A stretch of 64,000 nt of DNA, taken from positions 1,488,001 to 1,552,000 of the forward strand of contig NZ_CP032084.1 in NCBI RefSeq assembly GCF_003600685.1, given 5' to 3'. Positions 45,030 through 55,159 of this stretch are shown piece after piece. The position numbers were made by a program, and so were the translations under genes. The notes below the pieces were generated by a model. That model ran no database searches. It saw only the letters and a list, made by a program, of their open reading frames with translations, and was not told where the DNA came from. Position 1 is the stretch's first letter. Every line of letters starts with the position of its first letter. This stretch comes from Achromobacter sp. B7. GTDB lineage: Bacteria > Pseudomonadota > Gammaproteobacteria > Burkholderiales > Burkholderiaceae_B.

Positions 45030-45953
45030 ATGGAGACCATGTATCTTACCCACCCGGCTTGCCGCTTGCATGAAATGGGCAGTTGGCACCCCGAAAGCCC
45101 GCAGAGGCTGGATGCCATTTCCGACCAGCTATTGGCCAGCGGCCTGATGCCCTATCTGGACGACCGGCAAGCGCCGCAGGCGTCGCGCCACGACATTTTG
45201 CGCGTGCACACCGTCCAGTATCTGGACAGTTTGCGCGAACATACGCCGGACCAAGGGTATTACCCAATCGATCCCGATACGCTGATGAATCCCCACACCT
45301 ACGAAGCGGCCCTGTACGCGGCGGGCGCGGGGGTCGCGGCCGTGGATGCCGTCATGGGCGGCGAGGCCCGCACGGCGTTCTGCGCGGTGCGTCCGCCCGG
45401 GCATCACGCCTGCCGGTCGCAGGCCATGGGTTTCTGCTTTTTGAACAACGTCGCGATCGCAGCGCGCCATGCGCTGGACTTTCATGGCCTGTCGCGCGTG
45501 GCCATCGTTGATTTCGACGTGCACCACGGCAACGGCACCGAGGACGTTTTCGCGGGCGACGAGCGCGTGCTGATGTGCAGCTTTTTTCAGCATCCGCTCT
45601 TTCCCAACAGCGGCGCCGACCAGCCCGCGGACAACATGCTGAACGTGCCCGTGCCGGCGTATACCGTGGGGCCGGCGGTCAGGACGATCGTCACCGATCA
45701 GTGGCTGCCCCGGCTTGAAGCTTTCCGCCCGGAACTGATCCTGGTGTCGGCCGGATTCGATGCGCATCGGGAAGACGACATGGGCCAGATGGGCCTGGTC
45801 GAGGCCGACTACGCCTGGATCACCGAGCAGCTGGTCGAGGTGGCTGAACGGCACAGTCAGGGCCGGATCGTCAGCACGCTTGAAGGTGGTTACAACTTAT
45901 CTGCACTGGGACGCAGTGTCGTTGCGCATATACGAGCGCTGGCGAAGCTGTAG
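45030..45953 (+). CDS. histone deacetylase-like amidohydrolase (class II)
   Basis: 307 residues. The zinc-dependent deacetylase fold shows [30 protein letters not shown] (zinc ligands Asp and His) and [13 protein letters not shown]. Bacterial members act on acetylated polyamines, acetoin or small amides; the substrate here is unknown. Start MET at 45030 or ATG at 45039 (GGAG three bases upstream); I take 45030 because the METMYLTHP start fits the family. The gene is divergent from mltB and precedes etfB by 70 bases. Confidence 0.9.
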   Translation: METMYLTHPACRLHEMGSWHPESPQRLDAISDQLLASGLMPYLDDRQAPQASRHDILRVHTVQYLDSLREHTPDQGYYPIDPDTLMNPHTYEAALYAAGAGVAAVDAVMGGEARTAFCAVRPPGHHACRSQAMGFCFLNNVAIAARHALDFHGLSRVAIVDFDVHHGNGTEDVFAGDERVLMCSFFQHPLFPNSGADQPADNMLNVPVPAYTVGPAVRTIVTDQWLPRLEAFRPELILVSAGFDAHREDDMGQMGLVEADYAWITEQLVEVAERHSQGRIVSTLEGGYNLSALGRSVVAHIRALAKL

Positions 45954-46023
45954 AATCAGGAAAAAATTGTGCAATGCGATCCCGGCGCATGCCGGGTATT
46001 TATTTCCATTTGGAGGCAGCGGG

Positions 46024-46773
46024 ATGAAGGTGTTGGTACCTGTCAAGCGCGTCGTTGACTACAACGTCAAGGTGCGCGTCAAGTCGGATCAGACTGGCGT
46101 GGATATCGCCAATGTGAAGATGTCCATGAACCCCTTTGACGAAATCGCCGTCGAAGAAGCGACCCGGCTCAAAGAGAAGGGTGCCGTCGCTGAAGTCGTG
46201 GCGGTTTCTTGCGGCGTTGCGCAATGCCAGGAGACGCTGCGCACCGCCATGGCCATTGGCGCCGATCGTGGCGTGCTGGTTCAGACCGATGCCGAACTCC
46301 AGCCGCTGGCCGTCGCCAAGCTGTTGAAGGCCTTGGTCGACAAAGAGCAGCCGCAACTGGTGATCCTTGGCAAGCAAGCCATCGATGATGACGCCAACCA
46401 AACCGGCCAGATGCTGGCCGCGCTGCTGGACTGGCCGCAAGCCACGTTCGCCAGCAAGGTTGAACTGGCCGACGGCAAGGTCACGGTCACGCGTGAAGTG
46501 GACGGCGGGCTGGAAACGCTGACGCTGACGCTGCCGGCCATCGTCACCACCGACCTGCGCCTGAACGAGCCGCGTTACGTCACGCTGCCCAACATCATGA
46601 AGGCCAAGAAGAAGCAGTTGGACACCGTTACGCCCGAAGAATTGGGTGTTGATCCCGCGCCGCGCCTGAAGACGCTGAAGGTCAGCGAGCCGCCCGCCCG
46701 CAAGGCCGGCATCAAGGTGGCCGACGTTGCGGCCCTGGTGGACAAACTCAAGAACGAAGCGAAGGTGGTCTGA
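46024..46773 (+). CDS. etfB: electron transfer flavoprotein subunit beta
   Basis: 249 residues from the ATG at 46024 ([20 protein letters not shown]). The conserved AMP-binding signature region [20 protein letters not shown] and [18 protein letters not shown] are present. With EtfA it carries electrons from acyl-CoA dehydrogenases to ETF:ubiquinone oxidoreductase. It sits two bases before etfA, and an acyl-CoA dehydrogenase is encoded 6.5 kb downstream. Longer frames upstream lie in the deacetylase gene. Confidence 0.96.
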   Translation: MKVLVPVKRVVDYNVKVRVKSDQTGVDIANVKMSMNPFDEIAVEEATRLKEKGAVAEVVAVSCGVAQCQETLRTAMAIGADRGVLVQTDAELQPLAVAKLLKALVDKEQPQLVILGKQAIDDDANQTGQMLAALLDWPQATFASKVELADGKVTVTREVDGGLETLTLTLPAIVTTDLRLNEPRYVTLPNIMKAKKKQLDTVTPEELGVDPAPRLKTLKVSEPPARKAGIKVADVAALVDKLKNEAKVV

Positions 46774-46775
46774 AC

Positions 46776-47705
46776 ATGACGACGCTGGTTATTGCCGAAC
46801 ACGATAACGCCCAGCTCAAGGGCGCAACCCTGAACGCCGTCGCCGCCGCCGCCAAAATCGAAGGCGATGTGCACGTGCTGGTCGCCGGCGCCAACGCGCG
46901 TGCCGTGGCCGACCAAGCCGCTGCCGCCGCAGGCGTCGCCAAGGTCCTGTTGGCCGACGCGCCGCAACTGGCTGACGGCCTGGCGGAAAACGTCGCGGCG
47001 CAAGTGCTGGCCGTGGCCTCCAACTACAGCCACATCTTGTTCCCGGCCACCGCGTCGGGCAAGAACGTGGCGCCGCGCGTGGCTGCCAAGCTCGACGTCG
47101 CGCAGATTTCCGACATCATCGGCGTGGAATCGGCCGACACGTTCCAGCGCCCCATCTACGCGGGTAACGCCATTGCCACCGTGCAATCGGCCGACGCCGT
47201 CAAGGTCATCACCGTGCGCACGACGGGCTTTGACGCCGTTGCCGCGCAAGGCGGTTCGGCCGCTGTGGAAGACGTGGCTGCCGTGGCGGATTCGGGCAAG
47301 TCCACCTTCGTGGGCCGTGAAGTCGCCAAGAGCGATCGCCCCGAACTGGCCGGCGCTCGCGTCGTGGTTTCGGGCGGCCGTGGTTTGGGCAGCGCCGAGA
47401 ACTTCAAGATCCTGGACCCGTTGGCCGACAAGCTGGGCGCCGCCCTGGGTGCCTCGCGCGCCGCCGTCGACGCCGGCTATGCGCCGAACGACTGGCAAGT
47501 GGGCCAGACCGGCAAGATCGTTGCGCCGCAGCTGTACGTGGCCGTTGGTATTTCCGGCGCCATCCAGCATTTGGCCGGCATGAAGGATTCGAAGGTCATC
47601 GTGGCCATCAACAAGGATCCCGAAGCCCCGATTTTCGGCGTGGCCGATTATGGCTTGGTGGGCGACCTGTTCCAGGTCGTACCTGAACTGACCGGCGCCC
47701 TGTAA
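46776..47705 (+). CDS. etfA: electron transfer flavoprotein subunit alpha
   Basis: 309 residues. The carboxyl FAD-binding half shows [20 protein letters not shown] and the terminal [20 protein letters not shown] and [15 protein letters not shown] segments. It binds the FAD cofactor of the ETF heterodimer. The N-terminal region is alanine-rich. A strong terminator 25 bases downstream closes the two-gene etfBA unit. Confidence 0.97.
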   Translation: MTTLVIAEHDNAQLKGATLNAVAAAAKIEGDVHVLVAGANARAVADQAAAAAGVAKVLLADAPQLADGLAENVAAQVLAVASNYSHILFPATASGKNVAPRVAAKLDVAQISDIIGVESADTFQRPIYAGNAIATVQSADAVKVITVRTTGFDAVAAQGGSAAVEDVAAVADSGKSTFVGREVAKSDRPELAGARVVVSGGRGLGSAENFKILDPLADKLGAALGASRAAVDAGYAPNDWQVGQTGKIVAPQLYVAVGISGAIQHLAGMKDSKVIVAINKDPEAPIFGVADYGLVGDLFQVVPELTGAL

Positions 47706-47730
47706 AACTCAGCGCCGTCGTCAGTATGAA

Positions 47731-47765
47731 AACCCCGCGGACGCATCGTCCGCGGGGTTTTTTTT
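47731..47765 (+). terminator. intrinsic terminator after etfA
   Basis: AACCCCGCGGAC-GCATC-GTCCGCGGGGTT, a perfect 12-bp stem, followed by a run of T. Very strong. Confidence 0.97.
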
Positions 47766-47903
47766 GGTCTGCGATGATCCGCGATAGTTTGATATCTATG
47801 TAGTATTTCTTTTGAATTTCTGAAAGATTCTGATAATGTGTTCCGCGCGCAGCAGGATTTTTCGCGTACGTGCTCGACCTGTACAGAACGAAGGAGATTC
47901 GGG

Positions 47904-49595
47904 ATGGAATGGTTCTTTGACACATTGCGGAAGTACCCAGAGTTGGCGGTCTTTCTAACCCTTGGATTGGGCTACTGGATCGGAGCTAAAAAACTTTTTG
48001 GCTTTAATCTGGGCGCGGTAACAGGCACGTTGTTGGTAGGTGTGTTGGTCGGCCAACTTGATATCACCATTGCCCCGATTCTCAAGCAGGTGTTCTTCCT
48101 GCTTTTTCTTTTTGGTCTTGGCTACGGCGTCGGGCCACAATTCTTCCGCGGCATGAAAAGCGATGGCCTTCCCCAGGTCATCTTCGCGGTCATCATCTGC
48201 GTCATCTGCTTGCTCGTCACCTGGGCCACCGCCGTCGGATTTGGCTTTGACGCCGGTACCGGCGCCGGGCTGCTGGCCGGCGCACAAACCATTTCGGCGG
48301 TAATGGGCGTGGCCACGGACACGATCAACGGGCTGGGCGTGGACGCCGCGACGAAGAAGAAGTGGATCGACAGCATCCCGGTGGCCTACGCCGTCTGCTA
48401 CATCTTCGGCACGGTCGGCAGCGCCTGGTTGCTGGCCTCGCTGGGCCCCAAGCTGATGCGCGTGGACATCGTCAAAGAGTGCAAGGAATACGAAGCCAAG
48501 ATGTCCGGTGGCGCCGATTCCATGGAACTGTCCGGCTACCGCAAGTTCACGGCCCGCGCCTACAAGCTGGATCACACCGATCTGGTGGGCAAGACGGTGG
48601 GCGATCTGGAAGCGCGCTTTGTCGACGCGCGCGTGTTTGTGGAACGCATCCGCCGCGGCGACCAGATCATCGATAACGATTCCAGCACCGTGCTGCAGGC
48701 GGGCGATGTGCTGGGCGTGACGGGGCGCCACGACGCGCTGGTGTTGCAGGCCGGCGGCATCATCGGCAACGAAGTCGAGGACAGGGACGTCATCAACCTG
48801 CCCGCCGAGATTGTCGAGGTGGTGCTGACCAACAAGAATGTGGCCGGCAAGACGCTCAAGGAATTGGCCGAAAACGAAACCGTGCGTCAGCTGGGCCGGG
48901 GCGTGTTCCTGCGCAAGGTTGTGCGCGGCGGTCACGACATGCCGGTCAATTGGGGGCTGAAACTGGACCGCGGCGATCGCCTGTTCGTGCTGGGCGCCAA
49001 GCGTGACGTCGAGCGCGTCGTGGCCAAGCTGGGCTATGTGGACCGGGCCACCGAGCAGACCGACATGGTGTTCGTCGGCTTCGGCATCTTGCTGGGCGGG
49101 TTGTTCGGCTCGCTGGTGCTGACGGTCAGCGGCATTCCCATTACCTTGTCGACGTCCGGCGGTGCGCTGATATCGGGCCTGGTCTTCGGTTACCTGCGAT
49201 CCGTGCATCCCACCTTCGGCCGCGTGCCGGAACCCGTGCATTGGTTCTTGACGTCTGTCGGGTTGACGGCGTTTGTGGCGGTGGTCGGCATCACCTCCGG
49301 GCCGGGCTTCGTGCAGGGCTTCCAACAATTGGGCGCCAAGCTTTTCGTGGCCGGCATCATCGCCACCAGCGTGCCGATGATCCTGGGCGTGTTCATCGCC
49401 CGATATATCTTCAAATTCCATCCCGCCATCGTGCTGGGCGTCTGCGCTGGCGCCCGCACCACGACGGCGGCGATCGGCCAAATCACCGAGACGGCGAAAA
49501 GCCAGGTGCCCGCCCTGGGCTACACGGTGCCCTATGCAATCGGCAATACCCTGCTCATTATCTGGGGCATTGTCATTGTCATGCTGATGACTTAG
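47904..49595 (+). CDS. aspT: aspartate-alanine antiporter (AAE family)
   Basis: 563 residues from the ATG at 47904 with AAGGAG at 47891-47896. Five or so amino-terminal helices, two central cytosolic TrkA_C-like domains (about 200-370, with VLQAGDVLGVTGRHDAL), then a second helical half ending ALGYTVPYAIGNTLLIIWG. Members exchange aspartate for alanine. Coupled with the next gene, uptake of Asp and release of Ala plus CO2 generates proton-motive force. It is the first gene of the aspT-asd-aspT2 module; a 10-bp hairpin follows its stop. Confidence 0.93.
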   Translation: MEWFFDTLRKYPELAVFLTLGLGYWIGAKKLFGFNLGAVTGTLLVGVLVGQLDITIAPILKQVFFLLFLFGLGYGVGPQFFRGMKSDGLPQVIFAVIICVICLLVTWATAVGFGFDAGTGAGLLAGAQTISAVMGVATDTINGLGVDAATKKKWIDSIPVAYAVCYIFGTVGSAWLLASLGPKLMRVDIVKECKEYEAKMSGGADSMELSGYRKFTARAYKLDHTDLVGKTVGDLEARFVDARVFVERIRRGDQIIDNDSSTVLQAGDVLGVTGRHDALVLQAGGIIGNEVEDRDVINLPAEIVEVVLTNKNVAGKTLKELAENETVRQLGRGVFLRKVVRGGHDMPVNWGLKLDRGDRLFVLGAKRDVERVVAKLGYVDRATEQTDMVFVGFGILLGGLFGSLVLTVSGIPITLSTSGGALISGLVFGYLRSVHPTFGRVPEPVHWFLTSVGLTAFVAVVGITSGPGFVQGFQQLGAKLFVAGIIATSVPMILGVFIARYIFKFHPAIVLGVCAGARTTTAAIGQITETAKSQVPALGYTVPYAIGNTLLIIWGIVIVMLMT

Positions 49596-49603
49596 TGGGA
49601 CGC

Positions 49604-49630
49604 CCCGCAAGCCTGTTCAGGGCTTGCGGG
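49604..49630 (+). other. hairpin between aspT and asd
   Basis: CCCGCAAGCC pairs with GGCTTGCGGG around TGTTCAG: a perfect 10-bp stem with a 7-base loop and no T-run. It may stabilise the upstream message or lower transcription into asd, a common device to set unequal dosage; this is inference. Confidence 0.6.
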
Positions 49631-49710
49631 CAGCACATCGGGGCGGCGGGCGTACCCGCCCGCGCCGCTCCGCCAGCGCTTGTCAAAACGCAAACCAGGA
49701 GTACCTAAAA

Positions 49711-51537
49711 ATGGCTTCCACCGCGCCTCTCACTGTCAGTCTGGCTTCCGCCTTGAAGACAACCCGCTCGCGTCAACGCGACCTTGAACAGCTGTCGCCC
49801 TTCGAACTGAAGGATTATCTGATTACCTTGGCCAAGGAAAATCAGCACACGGCCGCCTTGACCATGTTGAACGCCGGTCGCGGCAACCCGAATTGGATCG
49901 CCACCGAGCCGCGCGACGCCTTCTTCCTGATGGGCCAGTTCGCCATGAAAGAGGCGCGCCGGGTGCGTGACGACGCCATCCTGGCGGGCATGCCCGCCAA
50001 GAAGGGCTGCGCCGACCGCCTGCGAAAGTTCTTGTCCAAGCACAAGGGCGAGGACGGCTACGACTTCCTGGTTGGCGTGCTTGAATACGGCGTCAAGGTC
50101 AAGAGTTTCGACCCCGACGAATGGATCCATGAACTGACCGACAGCATCATCGGGGACAACTACCCCGTGCCGCCGCGCGCGCTGGTGCACACCGAACAGA
50201 TCGTGCACGACTACCTGATCAAGGAAATGTGCGACGGCCGGCCGCCCAAGGGCAAGTTCGACCTGTTCCCGGTTGAGGGTGGCACGGCCGCCATGTGCTA
50301 CATCTTCGACTCGATGATGCAGAACGGCCTGTTGAAGCAGGGCGACACTATCGCGCTGTTCCTGCCGACCTTCACGCCCTATATCGAAATCGCGCACCTT
50401 GAGCGTTTCCAATTCAAGATCGTTGCCATCAACGCCAGCAGCCTGCGGGCCGACGGCACGCACGACTGGCACTATCCCGCCTCTGAAATCGCCAAGCTGG
50501 AAAATCCCAAGATCAAGCTGGCCGTGACGGTGAACCCCAGCAATCCGCCGTCGGTGGCGTTCAGCCCGGTCGAAATGAAGCAGATCGTGCGCCTGATCCG
50601 CAAGAATCCTGATCTGGTGCTGGTCACGGACGATGTGTACGGCACGTTCGTGCCGAACTTCCGTTCGCTGATGGCCGAAGTGCCGCACAACACCATCTGC
50701 GTCTATTCCTTTTCCAAGAACTTCGGTTGCACGGGCTGGCGTCTGGGCGTGATTGCCACGCACGAGAAAAACACCATGGACCGGCGCATCGCCGAACTGC
50801 CCGCGGCGTGGAAGCAGCGTCTGAACAAGCGCTACGGCGCCATGACGATGGAGCCGGAAAAGCTCAAGTTCATCGACCGCATGGTGGCCGACAGCCGCAA
50901 CGTGGCGCTGAACCACACGGCGGGCCTGTCCCTGCCGCAGCAGGTGCAGATGTGCTTTTTTGCGCTGTCCCACTTGCTGGACCTGAAGGACGCCTACAAG
51001 CACCTGACGATGGAGATCGTGCGTGCGCGCCGCGACTCGCTGTGGAGCGGGCTGGGTATCCCGGTGCCCCCGGAAGATCCCATGCGCGCCTGGTATTACG
51101 TGGAACTGGACTTCATGGTCTGGGCCAAGGTCATGTATGGCGATGCCTTCTGCAAGTACATGACGTCGAACTACGAGCCCGTGGACTTCCTGTTCCGGCT
51201 GGCCGAGAAGACGGGCGTGGTGCTGATGGATGGCGGCGGCTTCGGCGGGCCGCCTTGGTCGATCCGTATCTCGCTGGCCAACCTGGATGATGCCGATTAT
51301 GCCAAGATCGGCAAGTACATGGTCGAGTGCGCGACCGAGTACGTCGAGGCATGGAAGGCGTCCGAACTGGTGCGTTCGGGTCCGACTGCCGGCAAGGGCC
51401 AGACGGTGAAAGCCGGCGCGGCCAAGCGCGCGGCAAAGACGGCCACGAAGAAGGTCGCCAAGAAGGCGGTGAAGAAAGCCGTCAAGCAAGCGGACACGGC
51501 GGCCAAATCCGCCAAGAAGGCGACCGCCCGCAAGTAG
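49711..51537 (+). CDS. asdA: bifunctional aspartate transaminase / aspartate 4-decarboxylase
   Basis: 608 residues from the ATG at 49711 (CCAGGAG upstream). Fold type I PLP enzyme; the PLP lysine is Lys336 in SFSKNFGCTGWRLG. Family members (about 530-545 residues) convert aspartate to alanine and CO2. After the conserved end (about 565) a 42-residue tail (567-608) holds 14 Lys, 2 Arg and 15 Ala with AKKAVKKAVK-type repeats, like histone H1 or the Bordetella H1-like protein. Neighbouring AspT antiporters on both sides support the decarboxylation cycle. The tail is unlike the standard enzyme. Confidence 0.94.
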   Translation: MASTAPLTVSLASALKTTRSRQRDLEQLSPFELKDYLITLAKENQHTAALTMLNAGRGNPNWIATEPRDAFFLMGQFAMKEARRVRDDAILAGMPAKKGCADRLRKFLSKHKGEDGYDFLVGVLEYGVKVKSFDPDEWIHELTDSIIGDNYPVPPRALVHTEQIVHDYLIKEMCDGRPPKGKFDLFPVEGGTAAMCYIFDSMMQNGLLKQGDTIALFLPTFTPYIEIAHLERFQFKIVAINASSLRADGTHDWHYPASEIAKLENPKIKLAVTVNPSNPPSVAFSPVEMKQIVRLIRKNPDLVLVTDDVYGTFVPNFRSLMAEVPHNTICVYSFSKNFGCTGWRLGVIATHEKNTMDRRIAELPAAWKQRLNKRYGAMTMEPEKLKFIDRMVADSRNVALNHTAGLSLPQQVQMCFFALSHLLDLKDAYKHLTMEIVRARRDSLWSGLGIPVPPEDPMRAWYYVELDFMVWAKVMYGDAFCKYMTSNYEPVDFLFRLAEKTGVVLMDGGGFGGPPWSIRISLANLDDADYAKIGKYMVECATEYVEAWKASELVRSGPTAGKGQTVKAGAAKRAAKTATKKVAKKAVKKAVKQADTAAKSAKKATARK

Positions 51538-51559
51538 GCAACCACAGGCGACATGAGCT

Positions 51560-53260
51560 ATGACGTGCTCGATCGGGTTTTTCAATAGTGTCCCCATCGC
51601 GGTGTTGTTCGTCACGGTGGGTTTGGGATACCTGATCGGCAAGCTCAAGGTCGGGCCGATTCAGCTGGGCGGCGTGTGCGGCACGCTGATCGTCGCCCTG
51701 CTGATTGGCCAGACGGGCTGCCAGATGCGCGGGGACCTGAAAGAGGTGGCCTTCGCGCTGTTCATCTTCGCCATGGGCTATTCGGGCGGCCCCCAGTTCT
51801 TTGCCAACCTGAATCGTTCCAGCCTGCGCTATATCGCGCTGCCCATCATTGAAGCGTTGCTGGTGCTGACCATCGTGTTGTCGGCCGTGCCGCTGTTTGG
51901 CCTGGATGCCGGCACGGCGGCGGGGCTGGCGGCAGGCGCCGCAACCGAATCGGCGGTGGTCGGCACCGCTGCCGAAGCGCTCAAGCACCTGGGCTTGCCG
52001 GATGCAGAGGTGCAGCGCATGGAGGCCAACATCGCCACGGCCTACACGCTGACCTACCTGGTGGGCTTGATCAGCATTGTGTTTTTTACCAGTCAGGTGG
52101 CCCCGGCGTTGTTGCGCATCAACTTGCGCCAGGCGTCCAAGGCGCTGGAGGCCAAGCTGGGCGTCGCGTCCGGTGAAGACGAAGACATCAACCTGCCCAC
52201 CTTGCCGCGCCTGGTGGGGCGCGCCCACGTGGTCAAGGACGCCGACGGCATGAAGGTGGGTGACGTCGAGGCTCAGTTGGGTGGCCGTACCGTGATCAGC
52301 CGCATCCTGCGCAACGGCGCGGCGCTGGACGTTACTCCCGAGGACACGCTTGCCACGGGCGACATCGTGGTAGTGCTGGGCTTGCGCCGTTTTGCGCTGC
52401 GGGCGGGCGCGGTGGTCGGGCCAGAAATTCAGTTGCCGGAAGCGCACGCCGATGATCTGCAAATGCGCGAGCTTGCGGTCATCGTCAACAAAAAGAACGT
52501 CAATGGAATCACCATGGGCGAGCTGGGCAAGCGCCCGGGCGCCAAGCGGGCGCGTGGCGTCTTCGTGCAGTCGATCATGCGATCTGGGCACGCCTTGCCG
52601 CTGACGCCGGCAACCATCGTGCAATATGGTGACCTGGTCACGCTGGTGGGCGCCGAACCCGAACTGTCGCAGGCGGGCGCAGCCCTGGGCAGCGAGCTGC
52701 GCCGCAGCGGTGTCACCGATCTGGTGTTCCTGGCCTTCGGCATTCTGGCGGGCTTGATGGTCGGCAGCCTCAGTGCGCGCATGTGGGGCATCCCGGTGTC
52801 GCTGGGTAGCGGCGGCGGGGCGCTCGTCAGCGGGTTGGTGTGTGGCTGGATCAATGCCAAGCGGCCGTCGCTGGGCCACATTCCGGACCACGCCGTGCAG
52901 CTGTTGAAGGATCTCGGGCTGGCGGTGTTTGTGGCCTGCGTGGGCTTGTCGGCCGGACCAGAAGCCGTATCGCTGATCCGCGAACACGGCGCCGTGCTGC
53001 CATTGATCGGCTTGCTGGTTTCGCTGGGGCCGGCCTGCCTGTCATTGTGGGTGGGCCACAAGATACTGAAGATTGAAGGCCCGCTGCTGGTGGGCGCCAT
53101 TGCCGGGCAGCACGTCAGCACGCCCGCCATCAGCGCCATCTTGAACTCCAGCGGAAGTTCCGTGCCGCTGCTGGGTTACACCGTGACCTATGCCATCGCC
53201 AACGTGCTGCTGCCGGTGCTGGGACCCATCATTGTGTCGTTGGCGTACCATCTGAGTTAA
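51560..53260 (+). CDS. second AspT-like transporter (AAE family)
   Basis: 566 residues, starting MTCSIGFFNSVPIAVLFVTV. Same architecture as the first AspT: N-terminal helices, two TrkA_C-like domains (about 200-370, DTLATGDIVVVLGLRRFAL), C-terminal helices ending LGYTVTYAIANVLLPVLGP. Identity to the first copy is clearly partial, so its substrate may differ (for example another amino acid pair). It follows asdA by 22 bases. Such an aspT-asd-aspT arrangement occurs in Achromobacter and relatives. A hairpin follows the stop. Confidence 0.9.
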   Translation: MTCSIGFFNSVPIAVLFVTVGLGYLIGKLKVGPIQLGGVCGTLIVALLIGQTGCQMRGDLKEVAFALFIFAMGYSGGPQFFANLNRSSLRYIALPIIEALLVLTIVLSAVPLFGLDAGTAAGLAAGAATESAVVGTAAEALKHLGLPDAEVQRMEANIATAYTLTYLVGLISIVFFTSQVAPALLRINLRQASKALEAKLGVASGEDEDINLPTLPRLVGRAHVVKDADGMKVGDVEAQLGGRTVISRILRNGAALDVTPEDTLATGDIVVVLGLRRFALRAGAVVGPEIQLPEAHADDLQMRELAVIVNKKNVNGITMGELGKRPGAKRARGVFVQSIMRSGHALPLTPATIVQYGDLVTLVGAEPELSQAGAALGSELRRSGVTDLVFLAFGILAGLMVGSLSARMWGIPVSLGSGGGALVSGLVCGWINAKRPSLGHIPDHAVQLLKDLGLAVFVACVGLSAGPEAVSLIREHGAVLPLIGLLVSLGPACLSLWVGHKILKIEGPLLVGAIAGQHVSTPAISAILNSSGSSVPLLGYTVTYAIANVLLPVLGPIIVSLAYHLS

Positions 53261-53289
53261 GACGCGTATCTGAAAGACGCAGCAGAGGC

Positions 53290-53316
53290 GAGGCGCTTGG
53301 CGCCTCGCTGTCGTTT
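53290..53316 (+). terminator. possible terminator after second aspT
   Basis: GAGGCGC-TTG-GCGCCTC forms a 7-bp stem. The following GCTGTCGTTTT has only a distant short T-run, so termination is uncertain. Confidence 0.35.
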
Positions 53317-53332
53317 TGCACACGGAGACATC

Positions 53333-55159
53333 ATGCCCTACGTAACCCCGCTACAGGAGTTCCGCTTTACGCTGAACGAACTGGCCGGCCTGGACGACAT
53401 CCTTGCATTGCCCGGCTTCGGTGACGTCACGCCCGATCTGGTTGACGCCATTCTGCAAGAGAACGGCCGGTTTGTGGAGCAGGCCGTCGCGCCCTTGAAT
53501 GTGCCCGGTGACACGCAGCCGCCTGTGTGGAAAGACGGCCATGTCACGACCACGCCCGGTTATGCACAGGGCTTCAAGGACTACGCCGCCGGCGGCTGGC
53601 AGGGCTTGCAGCATCCGCAAGAGTGGGGCGGGCAAGGCCTGCCCAAGCTGGTCGCCGCCGCGCCGGGCGAAAACATCCAGGCCGCCAGCCTGGCATTTTC
53701 CTTGTGCCCCATGCTGACGGACGGGGTGATCGAAGCGCTGCTGACCGTGGGCTCGGACGCGCAACGCCGCGAGTACGTGCCGAACCTGATCGCGGGCAAA
53801 TGGACGGGCACCATGAACCTGACCGAGCCGCAAGCGGGTTCGGATCTGGCACAGGTCGCCACACGCGCCGTGCGCCAGGACGACGGCACGTTCCGCCTGT
53901 TCGGCCAGAAGATCTTCATTACCTTCGGCGAACATGATCTGGCTGAAAACATCATCCACCTGGTGCTGGCCCGCACGCCGGACGCGCCCGCCGGCGTAAA
54001 GGGAATTTCGCTGTTCATCGTGCCCAAGTTCCTGGTCGACGCCAACGGCGCCGTGGGCAAGCGCAACGATGTCTGGTGTGCCTCGCTGGAGCACAAGCTG
54101 GGCATCCATGGCAGCCCCACCGCCGTGTTGTTGTATGGCTCGGGCAAGGGCGATGTCGGCGAGGGCGCCGTCGGTTATCAGGTCGGCGAATTGAATCGCG
54201 GCCTGGAATACATGTTCATCATGATGAACGCGGCGCGCTATTCGGTGGGGCAGCAGGGCATCGGCGTATCCGAACGTGCCTACCAGCATGCGCTGGCCTA
54301 TGCGCGTGAACGCGTGCAGGGCCGCGCGGTGGAAGGCTCGGCCGGGCCTGTGGCCATCGTGCGCCATCCAGACGTGCAGCGCATGCTGCTGACCATGAAG
54401 GCCCTGACCGAGGCGGCGCGTGCCGTGTCCTATGTGACGGCCGCCGCCCACGACAAGGGCACGCATCACCCCGACCCCGAACAGCGCTCGCGCAACCGCG
54501 CGTTCTATGAATACATGGTGCCCGTGGTGAAGGGCTACTCGACCGAAATCGCCGTTGAGGTCGCGTCGCTGGGCATCCAGGTGCATGGCGGCATGGGCTT
54601 CATCGAGGAAACGGGGGCGGCGCAGTTTTACCGGGATGCCCGCATTCTGCCGATCTACGAAGGCACCACCGCCATCCAGGCCAACGACCTGGTGGGTCGA
54701 AAGACGCAGCGCGACGGCGGCGCCACCGCCTACGCCGCCATCGCCGCCATGCGCGAGACCTTGCGCGCCGTCGAGGCCGAGTCCACGCGCGCGGCAGCGC
54801 CGGAACGCGATGCGCTACGCCTGTTGCGCGACAACCTGGATGGCGCCATCCAGGCCTATGAGGCCGGCGTGGGTTTCATTCTTGAGCAATCCGCCGCCAA
54901 CGTGCGCGCGGTGTTTTCCAGCAGCGTGCCATACCTGATGCTGGCCGGCGTGGTGCATGGCGGCTGGCAGATGGCACGCGCCGTATTGGCGTGCCGTCGG
55001 CATATCGCTGCCGGTTCGTCAGACCCGTTTTACAAAACCAAGATCGCGACCGGGCTGTTCTATGCCGCCCACATACTTCCGCGCGCCCTGGCGCTGTCGG
55101 CGGCGGTGCGCGCGGGCGTGGTCGCGGACGCCTGCGGGGCGGCTGCGGATATTGCATAA
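53333..55159 (+). CDS. acyl-CoA dehydrogenase (long form with C-terminal extension)
   Basis: 608 residues from the ATG at 53333 (GGAGACATC). Flavin-dependent oxidation of an acyl-CoA at C2-C3, donating electrons to ETF. Motifs: MNLTEPQAGSDLAQV and the catalytic Glu in LPIYEGTTAIQANDLVGRK. A carboxyl domain of about 130 residues, as in the DmdC / FadE-like long forms, ends the protein. The chain-length preference cannot be read. Possibly fed by the etfBA genes upstream. Followed by the peroxiredoxin after 151 bases. Confidence 0.92.
   Translation: MPYVTPLQEFRFTLNELAGLDDILALPGFGDVTPDLVDAILQENGRFVEQAVAPLNVPGDTQPPVWKDGHVTTTPGYAQGFKDYAAGGWQGLQHPQEWGGQGLPKLVAAAPGENIQAASLAFSLCPMLTDGVIEALLTVGSDAQRREYVPNLIAGKWTGTMNLTEPQAGSDLAQVATRAVRQDDGTFRLFGQKIFITFGEHDLAENIIHLVLARTPDAPAGVKGISLFIVPKFLVDANGAVGKRNDVWCASLEHKLGIHGSPTAVLLYGSGKGDVGEGAVGYQVGELNRGLEYMFIMMNAARYSVGQQGIGVSERAYQHALAYARERVQGRAVEGSAGPVAIVRHPDVQRMLLTMKALTEAARAVSYVTAAAHDKGTHHPDPEQRSRNRAFYEYMVPVVKGYSTEIAVEVASLGIQVHGGMGFIEETGAAQFYRDARILPIYEGTTAIQANDLVGRKTQRDGGATAYAAIAAMRETLRAVEAESTRAAAPERDALRLLRDNLDGAIQAYEAGVGFILEQSAANVRAVFSSSVPYLMLAGVVHGGWQMARAVLACRRHIAAGSSDPFYKTKIATGLFYAAHILPRALALSAAVRAGVVADACGAAADIA

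Noticed and set aside
47811..47827. Imperfect inverted repeat GAATTTCTGAAAGATTC before aspT
   Set aside because: Only 12 of 17 positions are symmetrical in an A+T-rich stretch, which is close to what chance gives; no known operator matches.
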